A DNA stretch of 64,000 nt from CAMCTV01 sp964420985 (GTDB lineage Bacteria > Bacteroidota > Bacteroidia > Flavobacteriales_D > Sanyastnellaceae). Under the pieces are notes generated by a model. It did no database searches. It was not told where the DNA came from and saw only the letters and a list, made by a program, of their open reading frames with translations. Shown piece after piece: positions 1 through 7,203 of the stretch; positions within the stretch are counted from its first letter, which is position 1, and the number at the start of each line of letters is the position of its first letter. The position numbers were made by a program, and so were the translations under genes. The DNA lies in NCBI GenBank assembly GCA_964420985.1, contig CAYQUT010000015.1, forward strand, positions 1 to 64,000. Reading direction: 5' to 3'.

Positions 1-1
1 C

Positions 2-106
2 ACTCGCCCACTGGCGCTGTCTTTTCTGTTGGTTGCAATGATTACCGTTATCATGGTGGCTAAAGTAAGGGAAAATGGGTTAGACAAGATGGGGTTGAAG
101 GGATGA
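2..106 (+). CDS. 3' end of a small membrane protein, possibly DoxX family (5' cut by window)
   Basis: An open frame enters from the left edge and ends at TGA 104-106. The 34 visible residues contain one hydrophobic stretch (LSFLLVAMITVIMVA) followed by a charged tail ending KMGLKG. A hydrophobic last helix with a short basic tail fits the C-terminus of DoxX-like membrane proteins, but so little is visible that the family is inference. The final codons lie on the first copy of an 8-bp tandem repeat, so the present stop may have been set by repeat expansion. Confidence 0.4.
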   Translation, partial: TRPLALSFLLVAMITVIMVAKVRENGLDKMGLKG

Positions 107-128
107 AGGGATGAAGGGATGAAAGGAT
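97..128. repeat. Tandem repeat, four copies of 8-bp GAAGGGAT
   Basis: Copies lie at 97-104, 105-112 and 113-120 (all GAAGGGAT) and 121-128 (GAAAGGAT, one mismatch). The first copy overlaps the last codons and stop of the upstream frame. The unit length is not a multiple of three, so gain or loss of a copy would change any frame reading through it. Confidence 0.9.
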
Positions 129-448
129 GGGGTGATGGTGTTAATGCCTGATTTAGCTTGACCGATTCAATCTAAGTAGCTCCTTAGGAGCGGTATCTCC
201 CCTACTACTTTTACGAAGTAAAAGTCCCGATAGTGAAGCTTCGCTATTCGGGAGGAGGGGTTAGAGAAGCATCTCTACAGACGAGCGCAGCGATGTCTGG
301 ACGTGCACAGACGAGTTTCGCTGTCTGCACAAGGTGGTCTTTTAATGCAAGAAACGTTTTGGAGAAATCTCCAATTGTCCCTTAAAGAAGCATAAACCCG
401 CATGATTTATGGGTTGCCAGTTATCGTTGGTCGCCTGAAATTTGCAGG
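107..448. repeat. Gene-free spacer carrying a cluster of hairpins (REP-like)
   Basis: No credible ORF. At least six inverted repeats follow one another: GCTCCTTAGGAGC at 179-191, ACTTTTAC-GAA-GTAAAAGT at 207-225, an imperfect palindrome at 226-252 (arms CCCGA/TCGGG around GAAGCTTC), AGAGA/TCTCT at 263-276, arms CAGAC/GTCTG at 278-299, a bulged hairpin at 303-330, TTGGAGA-AA-TCTCCAA at 359-374, and arms AACCC/GGGTT at 395-415. Such density is typical of repetitive extragenic palindromes or the ends of IS200-like elements. No transposase is visible, so the assignment as a mobile remnant is inference. Confidence 0.65.
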
Positions 449-1309
449 ATGACTAACTCAATTGTAACCATTTCAACCCTTATCCATCATTGCCGAGGAA
501 TGGCAATCATTTTTGATGCTGATCTTGCAAAATTGTATCAAACAGAAACAAAGCAAATCAACAGGGCTGTTCAGAGAAATAAAGACAGATTTCCTGACGA
601 TTTCGCTTTTCAATTGACCAAGGAGGAATGGGATGGTTTGAGGTTCCATTCTGGCACCTCAAAATCCGGATCCGGTGGACGGAGATATTACCCATTCGTT
701 TTCACAGAACAAGGAGTTGCCATGCTTTCGGCCGTTCTGAGAACGGAAATCGCTTTAAAAGTGAGCATTGCTATCATCCGAGCCTTCGTCGATTTTAAAA
801 AACAAAATTTTCAGCTTATTCAGATTTCGGAACGGGTAGATACAATCGAAAGAAATCAATTACAAGCCAACCAAAGAATAGATACCTTGATGAATATTTT
901 CGAAACCCAAACTCTCCCAAAACAAGGTATCTTCTTCAACAACCAGATATTTGACGCCTATGCCTTCAGCAGTGATTTAATCAAGCGTGCAAAAAAATCC
1001 ATTGTTTTATTGGACAACTATATTGACGAAACTACATTGGTCCAATTGTCCAAAAGAAATGCAAGGGTAACCTGTACGATATATACAGAGAAGATTACTG
1101 AGCAAATGCAATTGGATTTGGAAAAGCACAACGGACAATATCCACCGATTGATCTCCGGGTATTAAAGAATGTTCATGATCGATTTTTAATTTTAGACAA
1201 TAAGGAATTGTATCATTTGGGAGCGTCATTGAAGGATCTGGGAAAGCGATGGTTTGCGTTTTCTAGGATCGATGAGATCTTGGATGAGGTGCTTGCGCGG
1301 TTGGATTGA
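449..1309 (+). CDS. ORF6N domain protein with phospholipase-D-like C-terminus
   Basis: 286 aa. Residues about 5-95 match the ORF6N DNA-binding domain: MAIIFDADLAKLYQ, then NRAVQRNKDRFPDDFAFQL, then FTEQGVAMLSAVLR. A coiled linker follows (about 110-150, with SERVDTIERNQ). Residues about 165-286 resemble the phospholipase-D-like half found on many Bacteroidota ORF6N proteins, with an HDRFLILD motif near 240 where HKD enzymes carry HxK. ORF6N domains come from phage and plasmid regulators, and chromosomal copies sit in variable regions, which agrees with the hairpin-rich spacer upstream. DNA-binding regulator is the safest role; nuclease activity is unproven because the HKD motif is degenerate. 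Confidence 0.85.
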   Translation: MTNSIVTISTLIHHCRGMAIIFDADLAKLYQTETKQINRAVQRNKDRFPDDFAFQLTKEEWDGLRFHSGTSKSGSGGRRYYPFVFTEQGVAMLSAVLRTEIALKVSIAIIRAFVDFKKQNFQLIQISERVDTIERNQLQANQRIDTLMNIFETQTLPKQGIFFNNQIFDAYAFSSDLIKRAKKSIVLLDNYIDETTLVQLSKRNARVTCTIYTEKITEQMQLDLEKHNGQYPPIDLRVLKNVHDRFLILDNKELYHLGASLKDLGKRWFAFSRIDEILDEVLARLD

Positions 1310-1409
1310 TTTCAGTCTCATTCTCATTCCGTTTGTGTTTCTCTTTCTGGTTTAGACATTTATCAGCTTTTTACTCGATTAAAATTTCATTTTCTAGAAA
1401 CTGAGTGAA

Positions 1410-1424
1410 ATATCACAGTGATAT
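1410..1424. promoter_or_regulatory. 15-bp perfect palindrome ATATCAC-A-GTGATAT
   Basis: The palindrome lies between the 3' ends of the convergent ORF6N gene and the collagen-like gene. It has no T-tract, so it does not look like an intrinsic terminator. It could be a protein-binding site. Nothing else was recognised in 1310-1444. Confidence 0.4.
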
Positions 1425-1444
1425 CAAATCCCTTTAATGATTAA

Positions 1445-3541
1445 TCAATAAATTGGTATAATTGTCATACTGGCATTTATTCCCATGGGATTACTAGGAC
1501 TAAGCGGAGAGGCCAATGTGCTAGAAATATTACCATTCCAAACTATGTTCATATCTTGAACTGGATCCAAAAATAAAACCTCTGAGATTTTTTTTCCTGT
1601 TACATCTGCTGAACAAGCTCCGCCATTTCCGCCAGACCAATTCAATTGAATATTGTTATTTAGTGTAGCCCCAGAGTAATATTTTTTAGAAAATCCTGTA
1701 TTAGCAGAACCATATCCACAAGAATAGGTTTGAAATAATTTGGTAAAATACACATCGGATTTTGCACTGAAAATCTTCAATTGTGAAGTATTAATATCAT
1801 TGAACGTTACATCTAAATTGAAGTTACATGAACCGGATTGCATAATTGGATAAATTCCTTCTCCGGTTGTTACTTCTAATATCAAACCTCGTATAGGGAT
1901 AGATGAACTCAATTGATAGTTACCGCTTATATTAAAGGAAGTATTCGCTGCGAAATTTTGATATGAATTTGTAAATAGCATTATTGAATTCAGATCATAA
2001 GTTTCAATTTTTTTCATTGAGCTAATAAATTCCTGCTCACTCCCAATATTTCCCAAAGACAACCAAACTTCATAAGCACTCATTCCATTTGCCCCCGCTG
2101 GTCCTGTCAAACCAATGGGTCCTTGCGGCCCCGTTGCGCCAGTTGCTCCCGCCGGTCCTGTCAATCCAATAGGACCTTGTGGTCCAGTTGCGCCAGTAGC
2201 CCCCGCCGGCCCTGTCAATCCAATAGGCCCTTGTGGTCCAGTAGCCCCCGCCGGACCTGTTAATCCAATGGGCCCCTGCGGCCCTGTTGCACCAGTAGCC
2301 CCCGCTGGTCCTGTTAACCCAATGGGTCCTTGCGGTCCGGTTGCGCCTGTCGCACCCGCCGGTCCCGTTGCTCCAGTAGCTCCATCCGCTCCGGCTGGAC
2401 CTTGTGGCCCTGCCGGACCCTGCGGACCGACTGGCCCATTGGCGGCGTACAACGCAAAGGGGACGCTCATGAGTTGTTGTGTGCCCATGTCTACAAAGCC
2501 GTTGCCCAGGTTCATTTCTACTTGCATGAACTTGGTGGTGTTGGCCCAGTTGATGGCGGCAAAGGTGTTTTGCACCGCAGTGCCTTGTCCTATAACAGCC
2601 GATACCAATCCCTGTGTGTTGGTAGTTAGGGCATGGGTCTCTTGGTATTCCACTGCCCCATCCGTTGTATTTTGATGCAATGTGAATTTTGTCGTTACTG
2701 CTGCATTGGCTGCCAAACTTCCGTTGGCATTTCGCACAACGGCTTGATAAGGAATCCCTGGAGGGACAGGATTCGTATTTGTGCTTCCATCATTGGCAAT
2801 AGGGGTTGAAGTAAAAATCGCAAGAGCCTCTTCAGCACTAATTACTCGATTATAAAAAGCTACATCATCTATTTTTCCACCAAAACCATTGTAAGCACTT
2901 ATTGACTTACGTCCCAAATTCCAAGATTCTTGCCCTCGCGTCCCATCTCCTTGGAACATGACTCCAGTCGATGGTGAAATTTGAACCTCATTAGTTAACT
3001 GTCCATTGATATACAATGCACCAACACCAGTACTTATGTCACAAGTATATAAAAAATGCACCCACTGGTTAGTACCTAATGAAGAAGTTGCATTATTTGT
3101 AGTGCCTATTCCTACACCAAAATTTACTCTTATTTTGTCCTGAGAATAATCCCCAATTAATCCACTCTCCCTCCTGCCAAAAACGCGCGGATCTATCATT
3201 ATTGGACCAGGATACAACATAAGCCATAGTGACATGCTAAATTGATTATCAAATTGAAAATCCATATTAGGCAACTGAATGTATGCATTCGAATTAAATC
3301 CAGAATTCGAATTAGGCCATTCGTAGGCTGAATTACTATTTCCAAGATGATCAGGACAAAGCAAAACATTGCCATTCAAAGTCCCATCATTCCCATTCCC
3401 ACTTTCATCATTGGCGTTTCCATTAAAAGGATACCAAGCTACTAGACCATCCGTGGGGAGGTAGGCAGGGAGATTTTGGGCTTTTGCGCTTGTGCAAAAC
3501 AAGGCAAAGAAAAGGAAAACAAAGAAGTTCAGATTTTTCAT
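1445..3541 (-). CDS. Secreted LamG-domain protein with collagen-like Gly-X-Y region
   Basis: 698 aa. Residues 1-21 form a signal peptide ending AKA-Q. Residues about 25-245 are a concanavalin-like LamG/pentraxin fold (DGLVAWYPFNGNANDESG; GKIDDVAFYNRVISAEE). Residues about 262-366 form a module common in Bacteroidota surface proteins, beginning GIPYQAVVRNANG and ending VPFALYAANG. Residues 369-485 are unbroken Gly-X-Y triplets dominated by GPQ, GPI, GLT, GPA and GAT. A C-terminal domain begins SAYEVWLSLGNIGSEQEF, a sequence often seen after bacterial collagen-like stretches. No clear T9SS sorting domain is visible. A surface or extracellular fibre-like protein is the likely role. The DNA of the triplet region is itself a tandem repeat, so copy number may vary between strains. 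Confidence 0.85.
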   Translation of the reverse strand: MKNLNFFVFLFFALFCTSAKAQNLPAYLPTDGLVAWYPFNGNANDESGNGNDGTLNGNVLLCPDHLGNSNSAYEWPNSNSGFNSNAYIQLPNMDFQFDNQFSMSLWLMLYPGPIMIDPRVFGRRESGLIGDYSQDKIRVNFGVGIGTTNNATSSLGTNQWVHFLYTCDISTGVGALYINGQLTNEVQISPSTGVMFQGDGTRGQESWNLGRKSISAYNGFGGKIDDVAFYNRVISAEEALAIFTSTPIANDGSTNTNPVPPGIPYQAVVRNANGSLAANAAVTTKFTLHQNTTDGAVEYQETHALTTNTQGLVSAVIGQGTAVQNTFAAINWANTTKFMQVEMNLGNGFVDMGTQQLMSVPFALYAANGPVGPQGPAGPQGPAGADGATGATGPAGATGATGPQGPIGLTGPAGATGATGPQGPIGLTGPAGATGPQGPIGLTGPAGATGATGPQGPIGLTGPAGATGATGPQGPIGLTGPAGANGMSAYEVWLSLGNIGSEQEFISSMKKIETYDLNSIMLFTNSYQNFAANTSFNISGNYQLSSSIPIRGLILEVTTGEGIYPIMQSGSCNFNLDVTFNDINTSQLKIFSAKSDVYFTKLFQTYSCGYGSANTGFSKKYYSGATLNNNIQLNWSGGNGGACSADVTGKKISEVLFLDPVQDMNIVWNGNISSTLASPLSPSNPMGINASMTIIPIY
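2100..2360 (-). repeat. 54-bp tandem repeats encoding the collagen-like region
   Basis: Five units start at 2100, 2154, 2208, 2253 and 2307, with a diverged sixth beginning at 2361. Four units are 54 bp and one is 45 bp. All are multiples of nine, so both the reading frame and the Gly-X-Y phase are kept. Each unit encodes GPAGATGATGPQGPIGLT or a version three residues shorter. Confidence 0.9.
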
Positions 3542-3560
3542 TGTCAGTTATTTAACACCT

Positions 3561-3590
3561 CAAATATAATTAACCTATACCATTTTCAAA
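3561..3590 (-). promoter_or_regulatory. Promoter of the collagen-like gene (Bacteroidota -33/-7 type)
   Basis: On the minus strand the -7 box TATATTTG (3568-3561) is a perfect TAnnTTTG match. TTTG at 3590-3587 sits 18 bp upstream as the -33 element. The start codon is 20 bp downstream of the -7 box. Confidence 0.75.
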
Positions 3591-3886
3591 ATTTCCCAAC
3601 ATAAAATCAATGATTTTTTTTGCTTAACAGCGTTTATAAGGCCCAATTCACCAACCAAATATGGTTTAGTTTTCTGATAGTATTTTCTTTGATGAGTGTG
3701 TTGGATGATTGTGATGTCGCTCCTATGAACATGGATCATCAGGCAAAAAAGAACACACAACGACTTAATGAAAAAAGATTCGTTGTGCTCATTTATCGCT
3801 CCTTAGGAGAGGTACTTTCAGAAAAAATCGTGAATTAGCCTGCAAATTGAAAATCCAACACGGCCATTTTCCACAAAATTTTCTGA

Positions 3887-3932
3887 TACAACGGAAATAT
3901 TTCCATTAATTTTTCCATTACAACCGAAATAT
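3887..3932 (+). repeat. Direct repeat TACAAC(G/C)GAAATAT upstream of the AAA/DUF4143 gene
   Basis: TACAACGGAAATAT at 3887-3900 and TACAACCGAAATAT at 3919-3932 differ at one base and are 32 bp apart, three helical turns. They lie immediately upstream of the -7 box at 3936. This placement suits a repressor binding the same helix face twice. Confidence 0.6.
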
Positions 3933-3935
3933 TAA

Positions 3936-3943
3936 TACATTTG
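3936..3943 (+). promoter_or_regulatory. -7 box TACATTTG of the AAA/DUF4143 gene
   Basis: A perfect TAnnTTTG match ends only 4 bp before the ATG at 3948. If transcription starts about 5 nt downstream of the box, as is usual for these promoters, the mRNA would be leaderless or nearly so. Confidence 0.6.
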
Positions 3944-3947
3944 AATC

Positions 3948-5084
3948 ATGGAGCCTTTGAAACGAAATGCCCAAACCATTTTAGAAAAATGGATAGGAAA
4001 ACGTAAAGTAATTGTTCTCACTGGCGCACGTCAAGTGGGAAAAACCACATTACTTAAAATGATGTTTCATCAAATTGACGATACCCTTTGGCTCAATGCG
4101 GACGAAAGTCCGGTGAGAAATCGTTTGAGTAAGCAGAGTGTAGAAAACTTGAAGGGTGTTGTAGGAAAATACAAATGGGTGGTCATCGATGAGATTCAAA
4201 GAATTGCCAATGCAGGATTATTGCTTAAAATATTGGCTGATCATTTTCAAAATACCCAATTTTTTGTAACGGGCTCCTCAGCCCTTGACATTGCCGACAA
4301 TATTTTTGAACCACTAACCGGAAGACACTTGTTGTTTCATTTGCACCCGCTGATGTTGGGGGAAATGTATCCCAAATTGAGTTCATTTGAGATTGAACAA
4401 AAATGTGATTTTCATTTGGTCAATGGCTCCTATCCAGATGTGCACAATAACCCTGAAGATGCTGCTGTACTCCTCAAAAATCTGGCTTCACAATATCTCT
4501 ACAAAGACGTCTTGGCTTGGAAAGACATTAGAAAACCGCAACTGCTTGAAAAATTACTTCAACTGTTGGCACACCAAGCTGGATCAGAAGTTTCTTATGC
4601 AGAGCTTGCTGGGCAACTACAGGTCAAATCTGAAACGGTAGAAAGTTATATTGATCTACTTGAAAAATCCTTTGTGGTATTCCGATTATCCGCCATGAGT
4701 AATAACCCTCGAAAAGAGGTCAGTAAAATGAGCAAGATCTTTTTTTGGGACAATGGTATCCGCAATGCGGTGATTGAAAATTTTAATGATATCAGTAACC
4801 GAAATGATATTGGTAAACTGTGGGAGAATTTTGTTGTGAGTGAACGAAAAAAATGGCTCGCTTGGAATAGACCACATGTAAAAAGTTATTTCTGGCGCAA
4901 TTACAATCAAAGTGAGGTGGACTATGTAGAACAGGACGGTAAAATAATCCATGCCTATGAAATCAAATGGAACAGTCAAAAAAAACACAATGTAAGCAGA
5001 GCTTTCATGAATGCATATCCTGAAGCTTCAGTCCAAATTATTACACCCAGGAATATTTCGGATTTTTTAAGCGGTGACCTTTAA
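3948..5084 (+). CDS. AAA family ATPase with C-terminal DUF4143
   Basis: 378 aa. The N-terminal P-loop ATPase carries Walker A GARQVGKTTLL near residues 26-36, Walker B WVVIDEIQRI near 75-85, and FVTGSSALDI as sensor 1. Residues about 185-370 are DUF4143, a nuclease-like fold: LYKDVLAW, KIFFWDNGIRNAV, LWENFVVSE, then the restriction-like motif SEVDYVEQDG with YEIKWN. The arrangement E/D...EIK resembles a PD-(D/E)XK active site. These ATPases (COG1373) are widespread and of unknown role, and act as single-gene accessory units. A paralogue lies at the right edge (63634-64000). Confidence 0.88.
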   Translation: MEPLKRNAQTILEKWIGKRKVIVLTGARQVGKTTLLKMMFHQIDDTLWLNADESPVRNRLSKQSVENLKGVVGKYKWVVIDEIQRIANAGLLLKILADHFQNTQFFVTGSSALDIADNIFEPLTGRHLLFHLHPLMLGEMYPKLSSFEIEQKCDFHLVNGSYPDVHNNPEDAAVLLKNLASQYLYKDVLAWKDIRKPQLLEKLLQLLAHQAGSEVSYAELAGQLQVKSETVESYIDLLEKSFVVFRLSAMSNNPRKEVSKMSKIFFWDNGIRNAVIENFNDISNRNDIGKLWENFVVSERKKWLAWNRPHVKSYFWRNYNQSEVDYVEQDGKIIHAYEIKWNSQKKHNVSRAFMNAYPEASVQIITPRNISDFLSGDL

Positions 5085-5164
5085 TTACAGGGGTTTTCGA
5101 TGAGAATTAAATCGTCAGAAAAAGAAACGAGCCAGTACTCAGTAGCCGGTAATCAGTAGCCAGT

Positions 5165-5220
5165 ACTCACTACTCGATACTCGATACTCGATACTCATTA
5201 CTCAATACTCGATACTCACT
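5165..5220. repeat. 7-bp tandem repeat, ACTCGAT and variants, eight copies
   Basis: Consecutive 7-mers from 5165 read ACTCACT, ACTCGAT three times, ACTCATT, ACTCAAT, ACTCGAT, ACTCACT. All begin ACTC. The adjacent 5133-5164 is related CAGTACTC/CAGTAGCC sequence. Confidence 0.85.
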
Positions 5221-5237
5221 ACTCCTGCCTCCTCTCC

Positions 5238-5446
5238 GTGAAACACCACTCCCAACCTACCCCCTTTACTTTGTAACCCACACTGTTTTCAACAAAGAGC
5301 GATGCGCTATTCATTATTTATCAGTAGCTTACAAGGTTATGAACAATTACAGATTTCATTTCGTGTGCATAACTTGGACGTGGAACAGCGTGGGTTTCCG
5401 AAGAAAAAAAACGAAATTCGCAAGAGCGTGAAACACACGTGGAACA
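5238..5446 (+). promoter_or_regulatory. Cluster of parS-like half sites upstream of parAB
   Basis: The canonical ParB site is TGTTTCAC-GTGAAACA. Its right half, GTGAAACA, occurs exactly at 5238-5245 and 5428-5435, and the variant GTGGAACA at 5380-5387 and 5439-5446, each of the last two within ACGTGGAACA. No complete 16-mer is present. ParB sites commonly lie near parAB, so these may be degenerate binding sites, but half sites alone may not bind. Confidence 0.35.
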
Positions 5447-5465
5447 ATTTTTAAAGCGAGAAAGA

Positions 5466-6278
5466 ATGGGTAAAATCATTACCGTAGCCAACCAAAAGGG
5501 CGGCGTTGGAAAAACCACTTCAGCCATCAACCTGGCCGCCTGCTTTGGCGTATTGGAGTACAAAACCCTTTTGGTGGACGCCGATCCCCAAGCCAATGCC
5601 ACCTCAGGTGTAGGTATTGATCCCAAAGATGTCAAAACAAGCATCTATGAGTGCTTGGTCAATGACGTTCACCCCAGAGAAATCATCATCCCTACGGAAA
5701 ATCCTAACCTGGATCTGATTCCCGCTCACATCGACCTTGTCGGTGCGGAGATTGAATTGATCAGCTTGGAAAAAAGAGAATACCAAATGCGCGCCGCATT
5801 GGAAAAGGTGAAAGACGATTATGATTTCATCATCATCGACTGCTCCCCCTCTCTTGGCCTTGTAACGGTGAACGCATTGTCTGCTTCAGACAGTGTGATT
5901 ATTCCTGTCCAGTGCGAGTACTTTGCCTTGGAAGGTTTGGGCAAACTTTTGAATACCATCAAAATTGTTCAACAAAAACTCAACCCTGAGTTGTCCATTG
6001 AAGGCATTTTGTTGACGATGTACGATACCCGCTTGCGCTTGAGCAATCAAGTATTGGAAGAGGTGAAAGTGCATTTCCAAGAATTGGTGTTTGACACGGT
6101 GATTCACCGCAATACCACCTTGGGTGAGGCGCCCAGCTTTGGTCAAACCATCATCATGCACGATGCAAGCTGCAAGGGTTCTATCAATTATTTGAACTTG
6201 GCCAGAGAGATTCTTCAAAAGAACGACATGACCAAAATGAAGGGAGAGGATAAATACATCGACGTAGACAATGGCTAA
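5466..6278 (+). CDS. parA: ParA chromosome-partitioning ATPase
   Basis: 270 aa from the ATG at 5466. An upstream in-frame GTG would add nine residues, but the conserved family start is MGKIITVANQKGG. The deviant Walker A KGGVGKTT with its signature lysine is near residues 12-19. The A' motif is LLVDADPQANATSG, and Walker B lies in DFIIIDCSPSLG. The protein binds DNA non-specifically when ATP-bound and is released by ParB, which moves replication origins. It overlaps parB by 8 nt. It heads an operon that continues to wbqC, a gene order frequent in Bacteroidota. Confidence 0.96.
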   Translation: MGKIITVANQKGGVGKTTSAINLAACFGVLEYKTLLVDADPQANATSGVGIDPKDVKTSIYECLVNDVHPREIIIPTENPNLDLIPAHIDLVGAEIELISLEKREYQMRAALEKVKDDYDFIIIDCSPSLGLVTVNALSASDSVIIPVQCEYFALEGLGKLLNTIKIVQQKLNPELSIEGILLTMYDTRLRLSNQVLEEVKVHFQELVFDTVIHRNTTLGEAPSFGQTIIMHDASCKGSINYLNLAREILQKNDMTKMKGEDKYIDVDNG

Positions 6279-7203
6279 GAAACAAGCATTAGGACGCGGA
6301 TTGAGCGCATTGCTCGAGAACGCAGGAAATATCGTTAAAGAAAAAAACGAAACCAAAACTGCAGTAGCGGTTCAACCCGAACCCTCTGTTGAAATAAAAG
6401 ACAACGAGACCATCGGACATATTGCCGGTGACATCTCTTTGATCTCCGTGGCATTGATTGAGGCCAACCCATTCCAACCCCGTCAAGAATTCTCTCCTGA
6501 TGCCTTAATTGACTTGGCACAGAGTATTCGTGAATTGGGTTTGATTCAACCCATCACGGTAAGAAAAATATCTGCCAAGAAATACCAAATCATCAGTGGT
6601 GAACGCCGCTTCCGCGCCTCTCAAATGGCGGGATTGGAAGAGGTTCCTGTGTACGTTCGTGCAGCAGACGATCAAGGCATGCTGGAAATGGCCTTGGTGG
6701 AAAACATCCAACGTGAAAACCTGAATGCCATAGAGGTGGCCATCTCTTTCAAACGATTGATGGAGGAATGCAGTTTAACCACTGAGGCTTTGGCGGAACG
6801 AGTGGGCAAAGACAGAACTACCGTGACCAACTATGTTCGTCTTTTAAAATTGCCACCCGACATTCAAATGGGCATCATTGAAAAGCGCATCTCCATGGGA
6901 CATGCACGTGCTTTGATCAATATCCCAGAGTCCAAGCAATTGAACATTTACAAGACCATTATTGAGAAAGACCTCAGTGTGCGCAAGGTGGAAGAATTGG
7001 CCAAAGAAGACGATGTTCCCAAGTTGTTCCGCCCCGCAAAAGTCATTTTACCAGTTGAGTTTCAAAAGATGCAAGCTGAATTGCGTTTGAAATATGGAAA
7101 GAGAGCCAAGGTGCAACGCGCAGACAGCGGAGTAGGTAAATTGGAAATACCATTCAACAATGATGATGATTTGCAACGCATCATCGATTTATTGGGATTG
7201 TGA
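6271..7203 (+). CDS. parB: ParB chromosome-partitioning protein
   Basis: 310 aa. It begins with the chromosomal ParB signature LGRGLSALL. The ParB/Spo0J nuclease-like CTP-binding domain covers about residues 50-140, with PFQPRQEF, the clamp motif GERRFRAS and ENIQREN. The central helix-turn-helix is near 160-190 (TTEALAERVGKDRTTVTNYVRLL). The C-terminal 60 residues are the dimerisation domain. It loads onto parS and slides as a CTP-dependent clamp. The ATG at 6271 lies inside the last codons of parA, and its own stop overlaps the GTG of the next gene. Confidence 0.96.
   Translation: MAKKQALGRGLSALLENAGNIVKEKNETKTAVAVQPEPSVEIKDNETIGHIAGDISLISVALIEANPFQPRQEFSPDALIDLAQSIRELGLIQPITVRKISAKKYQIISGERRFRASQMAGLEEVPVYVRAADDQGMLEMALVENIQRENLNAIEVAISFKRLMEECSLTTEALAERVGKDRTTVTNYVRLLKLPPDIQMGIIEKRISMGHARALINIPESKQLNIYKTIIEKDLSVRKVEELAKEDDVPKLFRPAKVILPVEFQKMQAELRLKYGKRAKVQRADSGVGKLEIPFNNDDDLQRIIDLLGL

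Larger units (their letters stand above)
3542..3947. other. Intergenic region without a supported gene
   Basis: This 406-bp spacer between divergent genes holds the promoter at 3561-3590, a second copy of GCTCCTTAGGAG at 3799-3810 (the other is at 179-190), and a direct repeat plus promoter just before 3948. Short ORFs of 61-72 codons exist on both strands but have no recognisable domain, so they are not called. Confidence 0.6.
5085..5465. other. Intergenic region: 7-bp satellite and parA upstream region
   Basis: No gene is supported in these 381 bp. The first half holds CAGTA-rich sequence and a 7-bp tandem repeat (5165-5220). The second half, upstream of parA, holds several parS-like half sites. 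A weak -7-like sequence TTTACTTTG lies near 5268, but no convincing promoter was identified. Confidence 0.6.

Noticed and set aside
2115..2675. Open frame of 186 codons (and a second of 99 codons at 2330-2629) opposite the collagen-like gene
   Set aside because: It is the antisense of Gly-X-Y repeat DNA, which is GC-rich and stop-poor. The product is repetitive and lacks any domain.
3575..3838. Two short overlapping ORFs on opposite strands (61 and 72 codons)
   Set aside because: No signal, domain or ribosome-binding support. They overlap each other, and one lies across the collagen-gene promoter.
5886..6356. 156-codon frame antisense to parA/parB
   Set aside because: The sense-strand genes are unmistakable, and the antisense product has no recognisable features.
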